64,000 bases of DNA from Lentisalinibacter salinarum (GTDB lineage: Bacteria > Pseudomonadota > Gammaproteobacteria > Steroidobacterales > Woeseiaceae). The notes beneath the pieces are model-generated. The model saw only the letters and a list, made by a program, of their open reading frames with translations. It was not told the origin of the DNA and did not search any database. The stretch spans positions 1,488,001 through 1,552,000 of the forward strand of contig NZ_JAPDRH010000002.1 in NCBI RefSeq assembly GCF_040706555.1. The letters are read 5' to 3'. This document shows positions 48,013 through 57,236 of this stretch, one piece after another; position 1 is the stretch's first letter, and every line of letters starts with the position of its first letter. The position numbers were made by a program, and so were the translations under genes.

Positions 48013-50778
48013 TCAGCGCTCCGGCGGGAGTGTCGCGACAGCGGCGATGCGCGCCGCGCAGAACTTGAACTCCGGAATCTTGCCGAACGGGTCGAGCGCC
48101 GGATTCGTGAGCGCATTGGCCGGCGCTTCCGCATAGCAGAATGGCACGAATACGACGCCTTCGGGCACGGCGGGGTCTGCCCGGGCGGTCAGTTCGATAT
48201 GCCCCCGACGGGTCTCGATGCGCACCCGGGCGCCCGGCGCCAGACCGAGACGCTGCAACGCGGCCGGCGACAGGCTGGCGACGGCTTCGGGCTCGAGCGC
48301 ATCGAGCACGTACGAGCGGCGCGTCAGTGCACCCGTGTGCCAGTGCTCGAGCTGCCGCCCGGTGGTCAGGATGAGCGGATAGTCCTCGTCCGGCGTCTCA
48401 TCGGGCGCTATGAGCTCCGTAGGCACGAGACGCGCACGGCCGCTCGCGGTCGGGAATGCATCCTCGAAGACCACCGCCCTGCCGGCCGCATCCGGCGCCG
48501 TGCAGGGATAGGTCACGGCGCTCTCGTCGGCGAGTCGCTGCCAGGAGATGTTATCGAGCGATCCCATGACCGACTGCATCTCGGCGTGTACCGCCGCCGG
48601 CCCGTCGTAGTCCCAGGCCAGGCCGATGCGGCGGGCTATATGCTGGATGATCCAGAGGTCCTGTCGCGCATCGCCGGGCGGGTCCAGTGCGCGCCGTCCC
48701 ATCTGTATCTGGCGGTTGGTATTGGTGACGGTGCCGTCTTTCTCCGGCCAGGCGGAGGCGGGCAGTACCACGTCGGCGTGGAAGGCGGTCTCGGTGAGGA
48801 ACAGGTCCTGCACCACCAGGTGCTCGAGTTCCGCGAGCGCCGCCCGTGCGCTGTCGGTATCGGGGTCCGACATGGCGGGATTCTCGCCCATGATGTACAT
48901 GCCCCTCACCCGGCCGTCGTGGATGGCATGCATGATCTCGACCACCGTCAGCCCGGCCGCCGGTTCGAGCGGCGTGCCCCAGACGTCCTGGAATCGCCGG
49001 CGCACGTCCTCGTCGCCGACCGGCTGATAGTCGGGGTAGACCATGGGTATCAGGCCGGCGTCCGATGCGCCCTGTACGTTGTTCTGGCCCCGCAGGGGGT
49101 GGAGTCCGGTCCCCGGCCGGCCGACGTTACCGGTGATCATGGCCAGCGCGATCAGACAACGCGCGTTGTCGGTCCCGTGCACGTGCTGGGAGATGCCCAT
49201 GCCCCAGAAGATGATGGCGCGTTCCGCCTTCGCATAGGTGCGCGCGACGAGCCGGATGGTGTCGGCGTCGATGCCGCAGACGGGGGCCATCGATTCCGGC
49301 GTGAACCCCTGGATACTCCGCCGCAGGTCGGCGAAGCCCTCGGTGCGGTTCTCGACGAAGGACCGGTCGTAGAGTCCTTCTTCGATGATGACGTTGAGCA
49401 TCGCGTTCAGCAGCGCCACGTCGGTGCCGGGCAGGCACTGCAGCATGTGCGTGGCGTGACGCTTCAGCGCCTGGCCGCGGGGGTCCATGACGATCAGCGT
49501 GCGCTCTTTCGCCGCCTGCTTGAAGAAGGTGGCCGCGACGGGGTGGTTTTCCGTGGGATTCGCGCCGGTGACCAGAATCACGTCGGCATCGGCGCAGGCG
49601 TTGAAAGGGGCGGTCACCGCGGCCGAGCCGATGCCCTCCATGAGGGCTGCAACCGACGAGGCGTGGCACAGGCGGGTGCAGTGGTCGACATTGTTGGTGC
49701 CGAATCCGGTCCGCACCAGTTTCTGGAACAGGTAGGCCTCCTCGTTCGAGCACTTCGCCGAGCCGAAACCGGCCAGCGCGCCGCTGCCGTCCCGGTCGCG
49801 GATGCGGACGAAACCTGCGGCCGCCCGATCGAGCGCCTCTTCCCAGCTTGCCGTCCGGAAGTGAGTCCGGGGATCCGCCGGATCGACTTCGCAGTCTGCG
49901 GCTTTGGGCGCATCGTCACGGCGGATCAACGGCCGGGTCAGCCGGTGCGGATGGCTCACGTAATCGAAACCGAACCGGCCCTTCACACAGAGTCGGCTGG
50001 CATTGGCCGGGCCGTCGCGACCCCGCACCGCGCGGATGGAGTTATTCGCCACCTGGTAGGTGATCTGGCAGCCGACGCCGCAATAGGGGCAGACGCTGTG
50101 CACCTCCTCGACCGACTCGCGGCGGGCCACACCACGCTCGTCGACCAGCGACGCCTCGACCAGCGCGCCTGTCGGACAGGCCTGCACGCACTCTCCGCAG
50201 GCGACGCAGGTGCTGTCGCCCATGGGATCGTCGAAGTCGAACACGACCCTGGATGCGATGCCCCGATTGGCCATGCCGATGACGTCGTTGACCTGTACCT
50301 CCCGGCATGCGCGTACGCAGAGCGTGCAGTGTATGCAGGCATCGAGACCCACACGCATGGCGGGGTGGCTCGTGTCCGGCTCGGGCGCCCTGCGGCGCGG
50401 GTAACGACTGGCATGGACGCCCATGGAATCCGCCCAATGCCAGAAGCGGGAATCAGGATCCGGCGAGCGGTCCCGCGCCGGCTGATCGGCCAGCAACAAT
50501 TCCAGTACGCCCTTGCGGGCGGCGCGGGCACGGGCGCTGTCCGTCGATACGTGCATGCCGTCCGACGCTAGCCTCGCGCACGAGGCGGAGAGCACGCGTT
50601 CTCCCTCCACCTCCACCATGCACAGACGGCAGTTGCCGTCGGGCCGGTAACCGGGCATGTCCGCGTGGCAGAGATGAGGGATCACGGTGCCGTGGCGTTT
50701 CGCGACCGACCAGATGGTCTCGCCGTCGCGTGCCTCGACCGGCATGCCGTCGAGAGTGAACCGGACAGGAGCACTCAT
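48013..50778 (-). CDS. fdsA: NAD-dependent formate dehydrogenase, catalytic alpha subunit
   Basis: 921 aa. GGAGG seven bases before the ATG at 50778. Order: N-terminal [2Fe-2S] domain (CHADMPGYRPDGNCRLCMVEVEG...SC), two [4Fe-4S] clusters (CIHCTLCVRACREVQ and CVACGECVQACPTGAL), and a further [4Fe-4S] with the molybdenum/tungsten bis-MGD domain (CPYCGVGCQITY...CVKGRFG). The active-site residue is cysteine, in DHCTRLCHASS; no in-frame TGA for selenocysteine. It oxidises formate to CO2 and passes electrons to the flavin subunit encoded just upstream, with which it shares an ATGA overlap. The cofactor sulphurase FdhD and the small FdsD subunit are not encoded here. Confidence 0.93.
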   Translation of the reverse strand: MSAPVRFTLDGMPVEARDGETIWSVAKRHGTVIPHLCHADMPGYRPDGNCRLCMVEVEGERVLSASCARLASDGMHVSTDSARARAARKGVLELLLADQPARDRSPDPDSRFWHWADSMGVHASRYPRRRAPEPDTSHPAMRVGLDACIHCTLCVRACREVQVNDVIGMANRGIASRVVFDFDDPMGDSTCVACGECVQACPTGALVEASLVDERGVARRESVEEVHSVCPYCGVGCQITYQVANNSIRAVRGRDGPANASRLCVKGRFGFDYVSHPHRLTRPLIRRDDAPKAADCEVDPADPRTHFRTASWEEALDRAAAGFVRIRDRDGSGALAGFGSAKCSNEEAYLFQKLVRTGFGTNNVDHCTRLCHASSVAALMEGIGSAAVTAPFNACADADVILVTGANPTENHPVAATFFKQAAKERTLIVMDPRGQALKRHATHMLQCLPGTDVALLNAMLNVIIEEGLYDRSFVENRTEGFADLRRSIQGFTPESMAPVCGIDADTIRLVARTYAKAERAIIFWGMGISQHVHGTDNARCLIALAMITGNVGRPGTGLHPLRGQNNVQGASDAGLIPMVYPDYQPVGDEDVRRRFQDVWGTPLEPAAGLTVVEIMHAIHDGRVRGMYIMGENPAMSDPDTDSARAALAELEHLVVQDLFLTETAFHADVVLPASAWPEKDGTVTNTNRQIQMGRRALDPPGDARQDLWIIQHIARRIGLAWDYDGPAAVHAEMQSVMGSLDNISWQRLADESAVTYPCTAPDAAGRAVVFEDAFPTASGRARLVPTELIAPDETPDEDYPLILTTGRQLEHWHTGALTRRSYVLDALEPEAVASLSPAALQRLGLAPGARVRIETRRGHIELTARADPAVPEGVVFVPFCYAEAPANALTNPALDPFGKIPEFKFCAARIAAVATLPPER

Positions 50779-52478
50779 TCGAGTTCCTCCGGAAAATACT
50801 CGAGCACGCAACGCAACGGATTGGGGGCCGCCTGGCCCAGGCCGCAGATGGACGCATCCGCCATGGTCTGGGCCAACGCGCCCAGCAGCGGCTCGTCCCA
50901 TACCGGCCGGCTCATGAGTGCCGCCGCCTTTTCGGTGCCGACCCGGCACGGCGTGCACTGGCCGCAGCTCTCGTCCTCGAAGAAACGCATGAGGTTCAGC
51001 GCCGCGGCCCTGACGTCGTCGTGATCGGACAGGACGATCAGGGCATGGGAGCCGATGAAGCAGCCGTGCTCCTCCAGGCGGCCGAAATCGAGCGGCAGGT
51101 AATCCAGTCGCGCGGGCAGGATGCCGCCCGACGCGCCACCCGGCAGGTAGGCCTTCAGCGTGTGCCCTTCCTGCATGCCGCCGCAATACTCGTCAATGAG
51201 TTCGCGCACGCTGATGCCGGCCGGCGCCTGCTTGACGCCCGGTTCGCGCACCCGCCCCGATACGGAATAGCTGCGCAGCCCGACGCCGCCGTTGCGGCCG
51301 TGGCCGGCGGCCCACTCGCCGCCCTGTTCCAGGATGTCCCGCACCCAGTAGAGGGTCTCGACGTTCTGCACCAGCGTCGGGCGCCCGAACAGGCCGGTCT
51401 CGGCGACGTAGGGCGGGCGAAGCCTCGGCAGCCCGCGCTTGCCCTCGATGGACTCGATCATGGCGGACTCTTCGCCGCAGATGTAGGCGCCGGCACCGCG
51501 CCGCAGGTGCACGCTCGTGTGACGCGTCCACCCGGCGGTTTCCAGTTGCGGGAGTTCGGCGAGCAGGATCGTGCGGACCGCGGGATACTCGTCGCGCAGG
51601 TAGATGTAGACGGCCTCCGCCTCGACCGCCCATGCCCCGATCAGTACACCCTCCAGGAATCGCAGCGGGTCGCGCTCAAGATAATAGCGGTCTTTGAAAG
51701 TCCCCGGCTCGCCCTCGTCGGCGTTCACGGCCATGAGTCGCGGCGCCGGCGCGGAGTGCACGATGTGCCACTTCCGGGCGGTCGGGAAGCCGGCGCCGCC
51801 GAGACCGCGCAACGCGCCCCGCTCGAGTTCCGCGAGCACCGTCTCGCGCTCCATGTCGCCGTCCAGGCAGCGCTCCAGCAGGTCGAATCCGCCCGAGCGC
51901 CGATAGGCCGCGAGGCCCACGTAGTCGGGCAGGTCCGGCTCGGTCCGGCCGCTGCGCGCCGCCTCGAGCACGCTCCCGGCGTCGGCATCGTCGATCTGGC
52001 GCCGGCCGACTACGGCCACCGGCGCGTGATCGCAGCGTCCGACGCACGGGGCACGCAGCACGCGGACGTTCGCCGGCGCATCACGCTGCAGGGCCTCGTG
52101 CAGTGCGCTCGCTCCCATGATCTCGCAGGTCAGGCTGTCACAGACCCGGATGGTGACGGGGGGAGGCGGCTCCTGGCCGTCGTCCAGTACATCGAAATGG
52201 GCGTAGAACGTCGCCACTTCGTAGACCTCAGCCAGCGGCAGGTTCATGTGTTCGGCCAACGCCGCCAGGTGCGCGGGCGACAGACAGCCGTAACGATCCT
52301 GGACGCGGTGGAGATGCTCGATCAGCAGGTCGCGGCGACGGGACTGTCCGTCGAGCAGGGCGCGTATCTCGGCAAGGGCGTGCGCATCGACCTGCCGGCC
52401 TCGCGGTACGTGGCGGCCACGGCCCCGGCCGGAACCGGGGTGATGCCGACGGCTGCTCTTCGAGTCGTCTGAGCGCAT
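50775..52478 (-). CDS. Formate dehydrogenase gamma–beta fusion (NuoE–NuoF-like), NADH-forming subunit
   Basis: 567 aa. The N-terminal part (~30–175) is NuoE/FdsG-like with the [2Fe-2S] cysteines in VCDSLTCEIMG and APCVGRCDHAPV. The rest is NuoF/FdsB-like: FMN/NAD site (LRGLGGAGFPTARKW, MAVNADEGEPGTFKDR, GAGAYICGEESAMIESIEGKRG) and the [4Fe-4S] cysteines (ESCGQCTPCRVG, SICGLG). In Cupriavidus and Rhodobacter FdsG and FdsB are separate; here they are one chain. It takes electrons from the alpha subunit and reduces NAD+. GGGAGG precedes the ATG at 52478. First gene of the operon. Confidence 0.92.
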   Translation of the reverse strand: MRSDDSKSSRRHHPGSGRGRGRHVPRGRQVDAHALAEIRALLDGQSRRRDLLIEHLHRVQDRYGCLSPAHLAALAEHMNLPLAEVYEVATFYAHFDVLDDGQEPPPPVTIRVCDSLTCEIMGASALHEALQRDAPANVRVLRAPCVGRCDHAPVAVVGRRQIDDADAGSVLEAARSGRTEPDLPDYVGLAAYRRSGGFDLLERCLDGDMERETVLAELERGALRGLGGAGFPTARKWHIVHSAPAPRLMAVNADEGEPGTFKDRYYLERDPLRFLEGVLIGAWAVEAEAVYIYLRDEYPAVRTILLAELPQLETAGWTRHTSVHLRRGAGAYICGEESAMIESIEGKRGLPRLRPPYVAETGLFGRPTLVQNVETLYWVRDILEQGGEWAAGHGRNGGVGLRSYSVSGRVREPGVKQAPAGISVRELIDEYCGGMQEGHTLKAYLPGGASGGILPARLDYLPLDFGRLEEHGCFIGSHALIVLSDHDDVRAAALNLMRFFEDESCGQCTPCRVGTEKAAALMSRPVWDEPLLGALAQTMADASICGLGQAAPNPLRCVLEYFPEELE

Positions 52479-52534
52479 TTATCCTCCCGGGAGGCGGGTC
52501 GCGGACGGCGCCTCTCGCTGCGGGTACCCGCCGG

Positions 52535-52582
52535 TGCCGTCACGGTTGCCGTCACCGATGCCGTCACCGATCGCGTCATCAT
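52535..52582. repeat. Four imperfect 12-bp tandem repeats
   Basis: TGCCGTCACGGT, TGCCGTCACCGA (twice) and TCGCGTCATCAT follow one another in the gap between the formate dehydrogenase and ATP-grasp genes. A short minisatellite; its copy number may vary between strains. Confidence 0.6.
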
Positions 52583-52691
52583 AGCGCACGCTCGCCGCCG
52601 GAGCGGAGGCCGCCACGGGTCTGCGCGGCTGAAATCTCCGAGCGGTTCTGTCAAGCTGGTCGGCAAGCCACACGGAGACCGAACGACGCCA

Positions 52692-53717
52692 ATGACCCGG
52701 CAAGGTAAACAGCTCGATATCGTCCTGTTGAGTGGCGATCCCGCCCTGCCCTACAGGCACGGCATCGATGGCCGGCTCAGCCCGGACGACGTCGCGGCGG
52801 CCGAGCGGGCGCTCGCGGCCGTGGACGGTCTCGACGGCTACAGCGCCAGGCACGTCTGTGACCACGAGGAGCTGATCGATCGCCTGCGGCGGGAGCCGCC
52901 CGATCTCGTGCTGAATTTCTGCGATACCGGCTACCGGAACGAGCTCGCCAACGAGGCCAATATCCCGGCCCTGCTGGAGCTGCTGGAGATCCCTTACACG
53001 GGTGCCGCCCCCGCTGCCATGCATCTGTGCGGCGACAAGGCCATCGTGCGGCTGCTCGCCGCTGCCAACGGCATCCCCGTGCCCAACGAGACGCTGGTCG
53101 ATCTGCATGCCGACCCGCTGGTCCGGCCCGACCTGTACCCGGCGATCATCAAGCCCAACGGCGGTTGCGGCAGCATCGGCGTCACCCGCGATGCGGTGGT
53201 CAACGACGCCGCCGAGGCGGACGCCTATCTGCGCTGGCTGGCCGAGGAGACCGACTGGGGCCAGGCGTTGATCCAGGACTTTCTCACGGGCGCGGAGTAT
53301 ACGATCGGGCTGGTCGGCAATCCGGGGCAGGGATTCACCGTCCTGCCGCCGCTGGAAATCGACTACAGTGGTCTCGATCCGTCGCTGCCGCCGATCCTCA
53401 CCTACGGCTCGAAGTCGGATCCGGACTCGCCCTACTGGCAGACGCTGCAGTTCAGACGCGCCGAGTTCGACGACGAGACCCTGGCCCGTCTGGTGGAATA
53501 CAGCGCGTGGCTGTTCGAGCGCCTCGGTTTCCGTGACTACGCCCGCATCGACTTCCGCGCGGGCGCCGACGGCGTGCCGCGCCTGCTGGACCCCAACTTC
53601 AACCCGACCTGGGCCGACGACGGCAAGATGGCCCTGATGGCGAGCTGGGCGGGGTACGACTACCCTGAGCTGCTGCGCATGATTCTCACTGCGGCGCGGG
53701 GACGGTACGGGCTGTAG
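52692..53717 (+). CDS. ATP-grasp ligase, D-alanine–D-alanine ligase-like
   Basis: 341 aa. An N-terminal Rossmann-like lobe (LDIVLLSGDPALPYRHG...LVLNFCDTGY) is followed by the ATP-grasp fold: AIIKPNGGCGSIGVT (ATP-binding loop with lysine), LIQDFLTGAEYTIGLVG, and the metal-binding end YARIDFRAGADGVPRLLDPNFNPTW. It resembles Ddl-type ligases, but the usual ExN metal motif is DPNFNP and the peptidoglycan Ddl substrate loop is not obvious. It is not placed among cell-wall genes. It probably joins a carboxylate to an amino group in a small peptide or amino-acid derivative; the substrate is unknown. It is divergent from the formate dehydrogenase operon. Confidence 0.75.
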   Translation: MTRQGKQLDIVLLSGDPALPYRHGIDGRLSPDDVAAAERALAAVDGLDGYSARHVCDHEELIDRLRREPPDLVLNFCDTGYRNELANEANIPALLELLEIPYTGAAPAAMHLCGDKAIVRLLAAANGIPVPNETLVDLHADPLVRPDLYPAIIKPNGGCGSIGVTRDAVVNDAAEADAYLRWLAEETDWGQALIQDFLTGAEYTIGLVGNPGQGFTVLPPLEIDYSGLDPSLPPILTYGSKSDPDSPYWQTLQFRRAEFDDETLARLVEYSAWLFERLGFRDYARIDFRAGADGVPRLLDPNFNPTWADDGKMALMASWAGYDYPELLRMILTAARGRYGL

Positions 53718-53772
53718 GCCACGGGTCTTTCCGGGTCTTTCCTTCGACGATCGCGGTCCGCGGGGAGTCGAA

Positions 53773-55806
53773 TCACAGGAGTCCGCGCGGGATAACCTCG
53801 TCCCATTCACGGTGGAATATGATTTCGCCGCCCTCGTAGGCCTCCAGGACCGCCTCCATCCGGAAATTCTCCCGGTCGGCCGAGAGCGCGGTGCGGCATT
53901 CGATGCGGATCCGCCAGTCGGCGCGCCGGAAGATCGTCTTCTGCTCCAGTTCCGCTCGCGCGGTCAGCGGCTCGTATTCGTTGATGCGGAAGGTCTTGCG
54001 CACGGTGTAGCCGACGGTCAGGTCGATGTCCTCGATGCGGGCCAGGGCGGCACCGCCGAAGTCGCCGCCGTCGCCGAAGGTGGTATAGACGGTCTCCTCG
54101 TTGGTGAGGTCGAGCTCGATCATGCGCTGGGCCTCGGCCCATTCCAGCGGGGTGTGGTCCGCCCGGGGCCCTCGCTCCGGCGGCTCGAAGGCGGGCAGAT
54201 CCTCGTCGCCGGGGCGCGGCGGGCGCACCGGCAGCTCGAGTTGGCTGGCGCCGGTGAACACCGTCAGTTCCACGGGCTCGGGCGCCGGCCAGATCATGGG
54301 CCAGTAGGTGCTGGATACGGCCACCCGCATGGTGTGACCGCGCGCGAAGGAATAGGCGATGTCGTTCAGCCGGATCGCCACCCGGTAGCGCCGACCCGGC
54401 TCCAGGGGCTCCGGGTGCTCGTGACCGTTGCGATGCGTCAGGTTGAGCACGCCGAAGCTGACGCGCCCGGAGGCCCCGTCCGGCGCCACGTCGTTCAGTC
54501 TCACGATGACGTTCGCGACCGGTCGGTCGACCGCGAGCTCCAGGGTGACCACCGGCGAGCCGAGGATCTCCAGGGTCTCGAGCAGCGGATCGGAATCGAA
54601 TACCAGTGACTTGCCGTCGTCGGGGCGCTGGTCGAGGGGCGCGTCCCCGTCGGCGCCGAATCCGTAGAAGTCGCCGCCGCGCAGGCCGGTGGTCTGCGGC
54701 GAGATGAGTCGCACGCGGTCCTCGATGTCCGGATGCTCACCCAGCGACAGCACGTTGAGATACCAGTGGCGCGGCTCGATCCGTGGCGAGGGCCAGTCGT
54801 CCTCGGCCACCCAGCGGCCGGGACGCTCGTCGTGGAAGGGCGCAGGCGGCACCCACTCCTCCATCCAGGCCCGCACCGGCGGCTCGTCCATGATGCCGTT
54901 GTCTTCGTCCTTCAGCCAGTAGTCCCACCAGCGGACGGCTTCCTGGAAAAAGCCGATGCGCGGCCCCGGCGTCGCCGCGTGCGGGAAGGCGTGAGGCCAG
55001 GGGCCTATCAGCGCTTTCTTCGGCGCATTCAGGCCCGCCATCAGGCGCGGGATGGCGTTGACGTAGCCGTCAGCCCAGCCGCCCACCGCGTAGACGGCGC
55101 ATTCGATGGCGTCGTAGTCCTCGCACACCGAGCCGTGCTTCCAGTAGTCGTCGCGGTTCGGGTGCTGCATCCAGACAGCGGGGAAGGGCCGGTTCTTCTC
55201 CAGCCGCTGCAGCCACTTGTCGCGCCAGCCCTCGCCGCTGACCTCGGGATCGGGCGGACAGGCGTTCAGGGAGAAAAAGGCCGAGCCCCAGGTGAGATTC
55301 TCGTTCAGCAGGCAACCGCCCTTGTAATGGGCGTCGTCCGCGTAGCGGTCGTCGGTGGAGCACATGGTGATGATGGCCTTCAGCGCCGGCGGGCGCCGGG
55401 CCGCCACCTGCAGCGAATTGAAGCCGGACCAGGACAGCCCGATCATGCCGACGTTGCCGCTGCACCAGGACTGGTTCGTTATCCACTCGATGGCGTCGAC
55501 GGCGTCGTCCTGCTCCTGCTCGAGGTATTCGTCCCGGAGGATGCCGTCGGAGTCGCCGGTACCGCGCACATCCAGGCGGATGCCCGCGTAGCCGTGTCCG
55601 GCGAAATAGTGGTGCAGTGGCTCGTCGCGCAAGCGGGTGAAGTCGCGCTTGCGGTAGGGCATGTACTCGAGGATCGCCGGTACAGGCGCCTCCCCGGCGT
55701 CGCTCGGCATCCAGATGCGCGCCGCCAGGCGGACACCGTCACGCATGGGGATCCAGACGTTCTCGAAGACCCGGACCGACTCGGGGAATTCCTCGACGAT
55801 TTTCAA
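53773..55806 (-). CDS. CocE/NonD family hydrolase (X-Pro dipeptidyl-peptidase-like)
   Basis: 677 aa, no signal peptide. An N-terminal alpha/beta hydrolase has the nucleophile Ser125 in GLSWSGF, preceded by GIRLDVRGTGDSDG. A C-terminal jelly-roll domain (~390–670) is typical of X-Pro dipeptidyl-peptidases, glutaryl-7-ACA acylases and cocaine esterase. Members hydrolyse amide or ester bonds at acyl or X-Pro sites. The next gene upstream in the same direction is an M20 peptidase, 28 nt away, so both likely act on related peptides or N-acyl amino acids. Exact substrate unknown. Confidence 0.85.
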   Translation of the reverse strand: MKIVEEFPESVRVFENVWIPMRDGVRLAARIWMPSDAGEAPVPAILEYMPYRKRDFTRLRDEPLHHYFAGHGYAGIRLDVRGTGDSDGILRDEYLEQEQDDAVDAIEWITNQSWCSGNVGMIGLSWSGFNSLQVAARRPPALKAIITMCSTDDRYADDAHYKGGCLLNENLTWGSAFFSLNACPPDPEVSGEGWRDKWLQRLEKNRPFPAVWMQHPNRDDYWKHGSVCEDYDAIECAVYAVGGWADGYVNAIPRLMAGLNAPKKALIGPWPHAFPHAATPGPRIGFFQEAVRWWDYWLKDEDNGIMDEPPVRAWMEEWVPPAPFHDERPGRWVAEDDWPSPRIEPRHWYLNVLSLGEHPDIEDRVRLISPQTTGLRGGDFYGFGADGDAPLDQRPDDGKSLVFDSDPLLETLEILGSPVVTLELAVDRPVANVIVRLNDVAPDGASGRVSFGVLNLTHRNGHEHPEPLEPGRRYRVAIRLNDIAYSFARGHTMRVAVSSTYWPMIWPAPEPVELTVFTGASQLELPVRPPRPGDEDLPAFEPPERGPRADHTPLEWAEAQRMIELDLTNEETVYTTFGDGGDFGGAALARIEDIDLTVGYTVRKTFRINEYEPLTARAELEQKTIFRRADWRIRIECRTALSADRENFRMEAVLEAYEGGEIIFHREWDEVIPRGLL

Positions 55807-55834
55807 AATGCGGCGATATCTGCTGCCCGGGACA

Positions 55835-57139
55835 TCAGCCGGCGGCCCGGACCTGCTTGTGCGCCTGCAGTTCGTCGACGTGCATGTCGAGCAGTCGCTC
55901 CGTGGTCTTCACCAGGGTGCGCGCCACCTTGCAGGTGGCCTCCAGCGAGACGGACTCGTTCGGCGCGTGCGCCTGTTCGATCTCGCCCGGACCATAGACG
56001 ACCGTGGGCACGTTGGCGTGGCGTACCCAGCCCGACATGTCGCAGCCGTAAGGGGCGGCGGCGATCGGGGTGGTCGTGCGGAATTCCTCCTCGGCCGCCT
56101 CGGCGAGCGCGGTCACCAGGGGGTGGTCCTGTTTCGTCTCCGCGGAACCGAAGCCCGACGCCAGTCGACTGATCCTGGGAGGGTTCTGGCTCAGCCAGGC
56201 GTCGTCCTTGATGTGCTCCATGATGGCCTTGCGGAAACGTTCCTCGGCCTCGTCGATGGTCTCGTCCAGAGCGACGCCCACGCGCACCTGCGCCTCGAGC
56301 GAGTCCATGACGCTCGACGACCACAGCCCGCCGTGGATGGTCCCGACGTTGGTTGCGTAGGGCAGCGGATGCACCTTCATCAGCGGGTGCTCGACGGCTT
56401 CGTTCAGCTTCCTCTCGTCCTCGCGCATGGCCTCGTAGACGGTGATGAAATGGTCCAGGGCGCTCTCGCCCTGCAGGCGCTTGCTCGCATGCGCCGACTT
56501 TCCGGGCACGTTGATTTTCAGCGACATGGCGCCGGCGTGAGCAATGACCAGCTCCGGCACCCCGTTGGCGCCGAGTGTCGGTTCCGGGATGATGCAGGCG
56601 TCGGCGTCCCAGCCACCGCGGATGGCGGCCAGCGTACCGAGCCCGCTGTCCTCCTCGGCCGGCACGGCGGCGAAGATGATCCGCCCCGGGAAATTGCGGC
56701 CGCTCTCGGCGAACGCCTCGAATACGGCCATGGCGGCGATCAGACCGGCCTTCATGTCGGAGGCGCCGCAGCCGTAGATGCGGTCGCCCCGCGCCACACC
56801 CGAGAACGGCTCGTCGTTCCAGTTGGCGTAATCGCCGGGCGGCACCACGTCCACGTGTCCGGTCAGGAGCACGGACGGTCCGGGCTGCTCCCCGCGCAGC
56901 ACGCCGACCACCACGGGCGCCCACGCGCGCTCTACCTCGTGGCCCGGGTAGCGGGGATCACGCTGCAGCGAAGCGATGCCGTCGTTCCAGTAGTCGATCT
57001 CGGCATCGAATTGCTGCAGCCAGTTCGCGATGTGCGATACCACCGCATCCTCCTGGCCCGTGACGGAGGGAATGCGGATCAGGGAGACCAGATTCTCCCG
57101 GATACGGTCTTCGTCGATGAAAGAAGTGCGTCTGGCCAT
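55835..57139 (-). CDS. M20 family metallopeptidase/deacylase (ArgE/DapE-like)
   Basis: 434 aa. Dinuclear zinc ligands and base are visible in order: TGHVDVVPPGD (His and the Asp two residues later), GCGASDMKAG (bridging Asp), PAEEDSGLG (catalytic Glu–Glu), and a late APYGCDMSGW...GPGEIEQAHAPNESV block with the C-terminal His. A dimerisation domain sits at ~190–310. The family includes acetylornithine deacetylase, DapE and dipeptidases; residues do not single out one. It is co-directional with the CocE-type gene, 28 nt upstream. Inverted half-sites (GTATC/GATAC) lie just ahead of its start and may be an operator. Confidence 0.85.
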   Translation of the reverse strand: MARRTSFIDEDRIRENLVSLIRIPSVTGQEDAVVSHIANWLQQFDAEIDYWNDGIASLQRDPRYPGHEVERAWAPVVVGVLRGEQPGPSVLLTGHVDVVPPGDYANWNDEPFSGVARGDRIYGCGASDMKAGLIAAMAVFEAFAESGRNFPGRIIFAAVPAEEDSGLGTLAAIRGGWDADACIIPEPTLGANGVPELVIAHAGAMSLKINVPGKSAHASKRLQGESALDHFITVYEAMREDERKLNEAVEHPLMKVHPLPYATNVGTIHGGLWSSSVMDSLEAQVRVGVALDETIDEAEERFRKAIMEHIKDDAWLSQNPPRISRLASGFGSAETKQDHPLVTALAEAAEEEFRTTTPIAAAPYGCDMSGWVRHANVPTVVYGPGEIEQAHAPNESVSLEATCKVARTLVKTTERLLDMHVDELQAHKQVRAAG

Positions 57140-57163
57140 ATCTATGCCTCACTGTATCTTCTT

Positions 57164-57181
57164 GATACGTCACAGTATCAG
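57164..57181. promoter_or_regulatory. Inverted repeat upstream of the M20 gene
   Basis: TGATAC (57164–57169), 6 nt, GTATCA (57176–57181), with a third half-site GTATC at 57155–57159. It lies 25–42 nt before the start codon of the M20 gene, where a repressor would block transcription. GntR-type regulators favour such sites, but none is encoded nearby. Confidence 0.4.
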
Positions 57182-57236
57182 ATCAGCCCAAGTACCGTCG
57201 CAAACGCCCCCCGGGCAGCGGGACGACTCGCACTGA

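Noticed and set aside
47746..50571. 941-codon plus-strand frame opposite the formate dehydrogenase alpha gene
   Set aside because: Low-complexity Gly/Arg/His translation with no recognisable fold; fdsA on the minus strand has every iron–sulphur motif.
48013..50778. Selenocysteine formate dehydrogenase
   Set aside because: The active-site codon is an ordinary cysteine (RLCHASS) and no in-frame TGA occurs.
52692..53717. Peptidoglycan D-Ala–D-Ala ligase ddl
   Set aside because: The metal motif and N-terminal region differ from Ddl and the locus has no cell-wall division genes; only the wider ATP-grasp group is supported.
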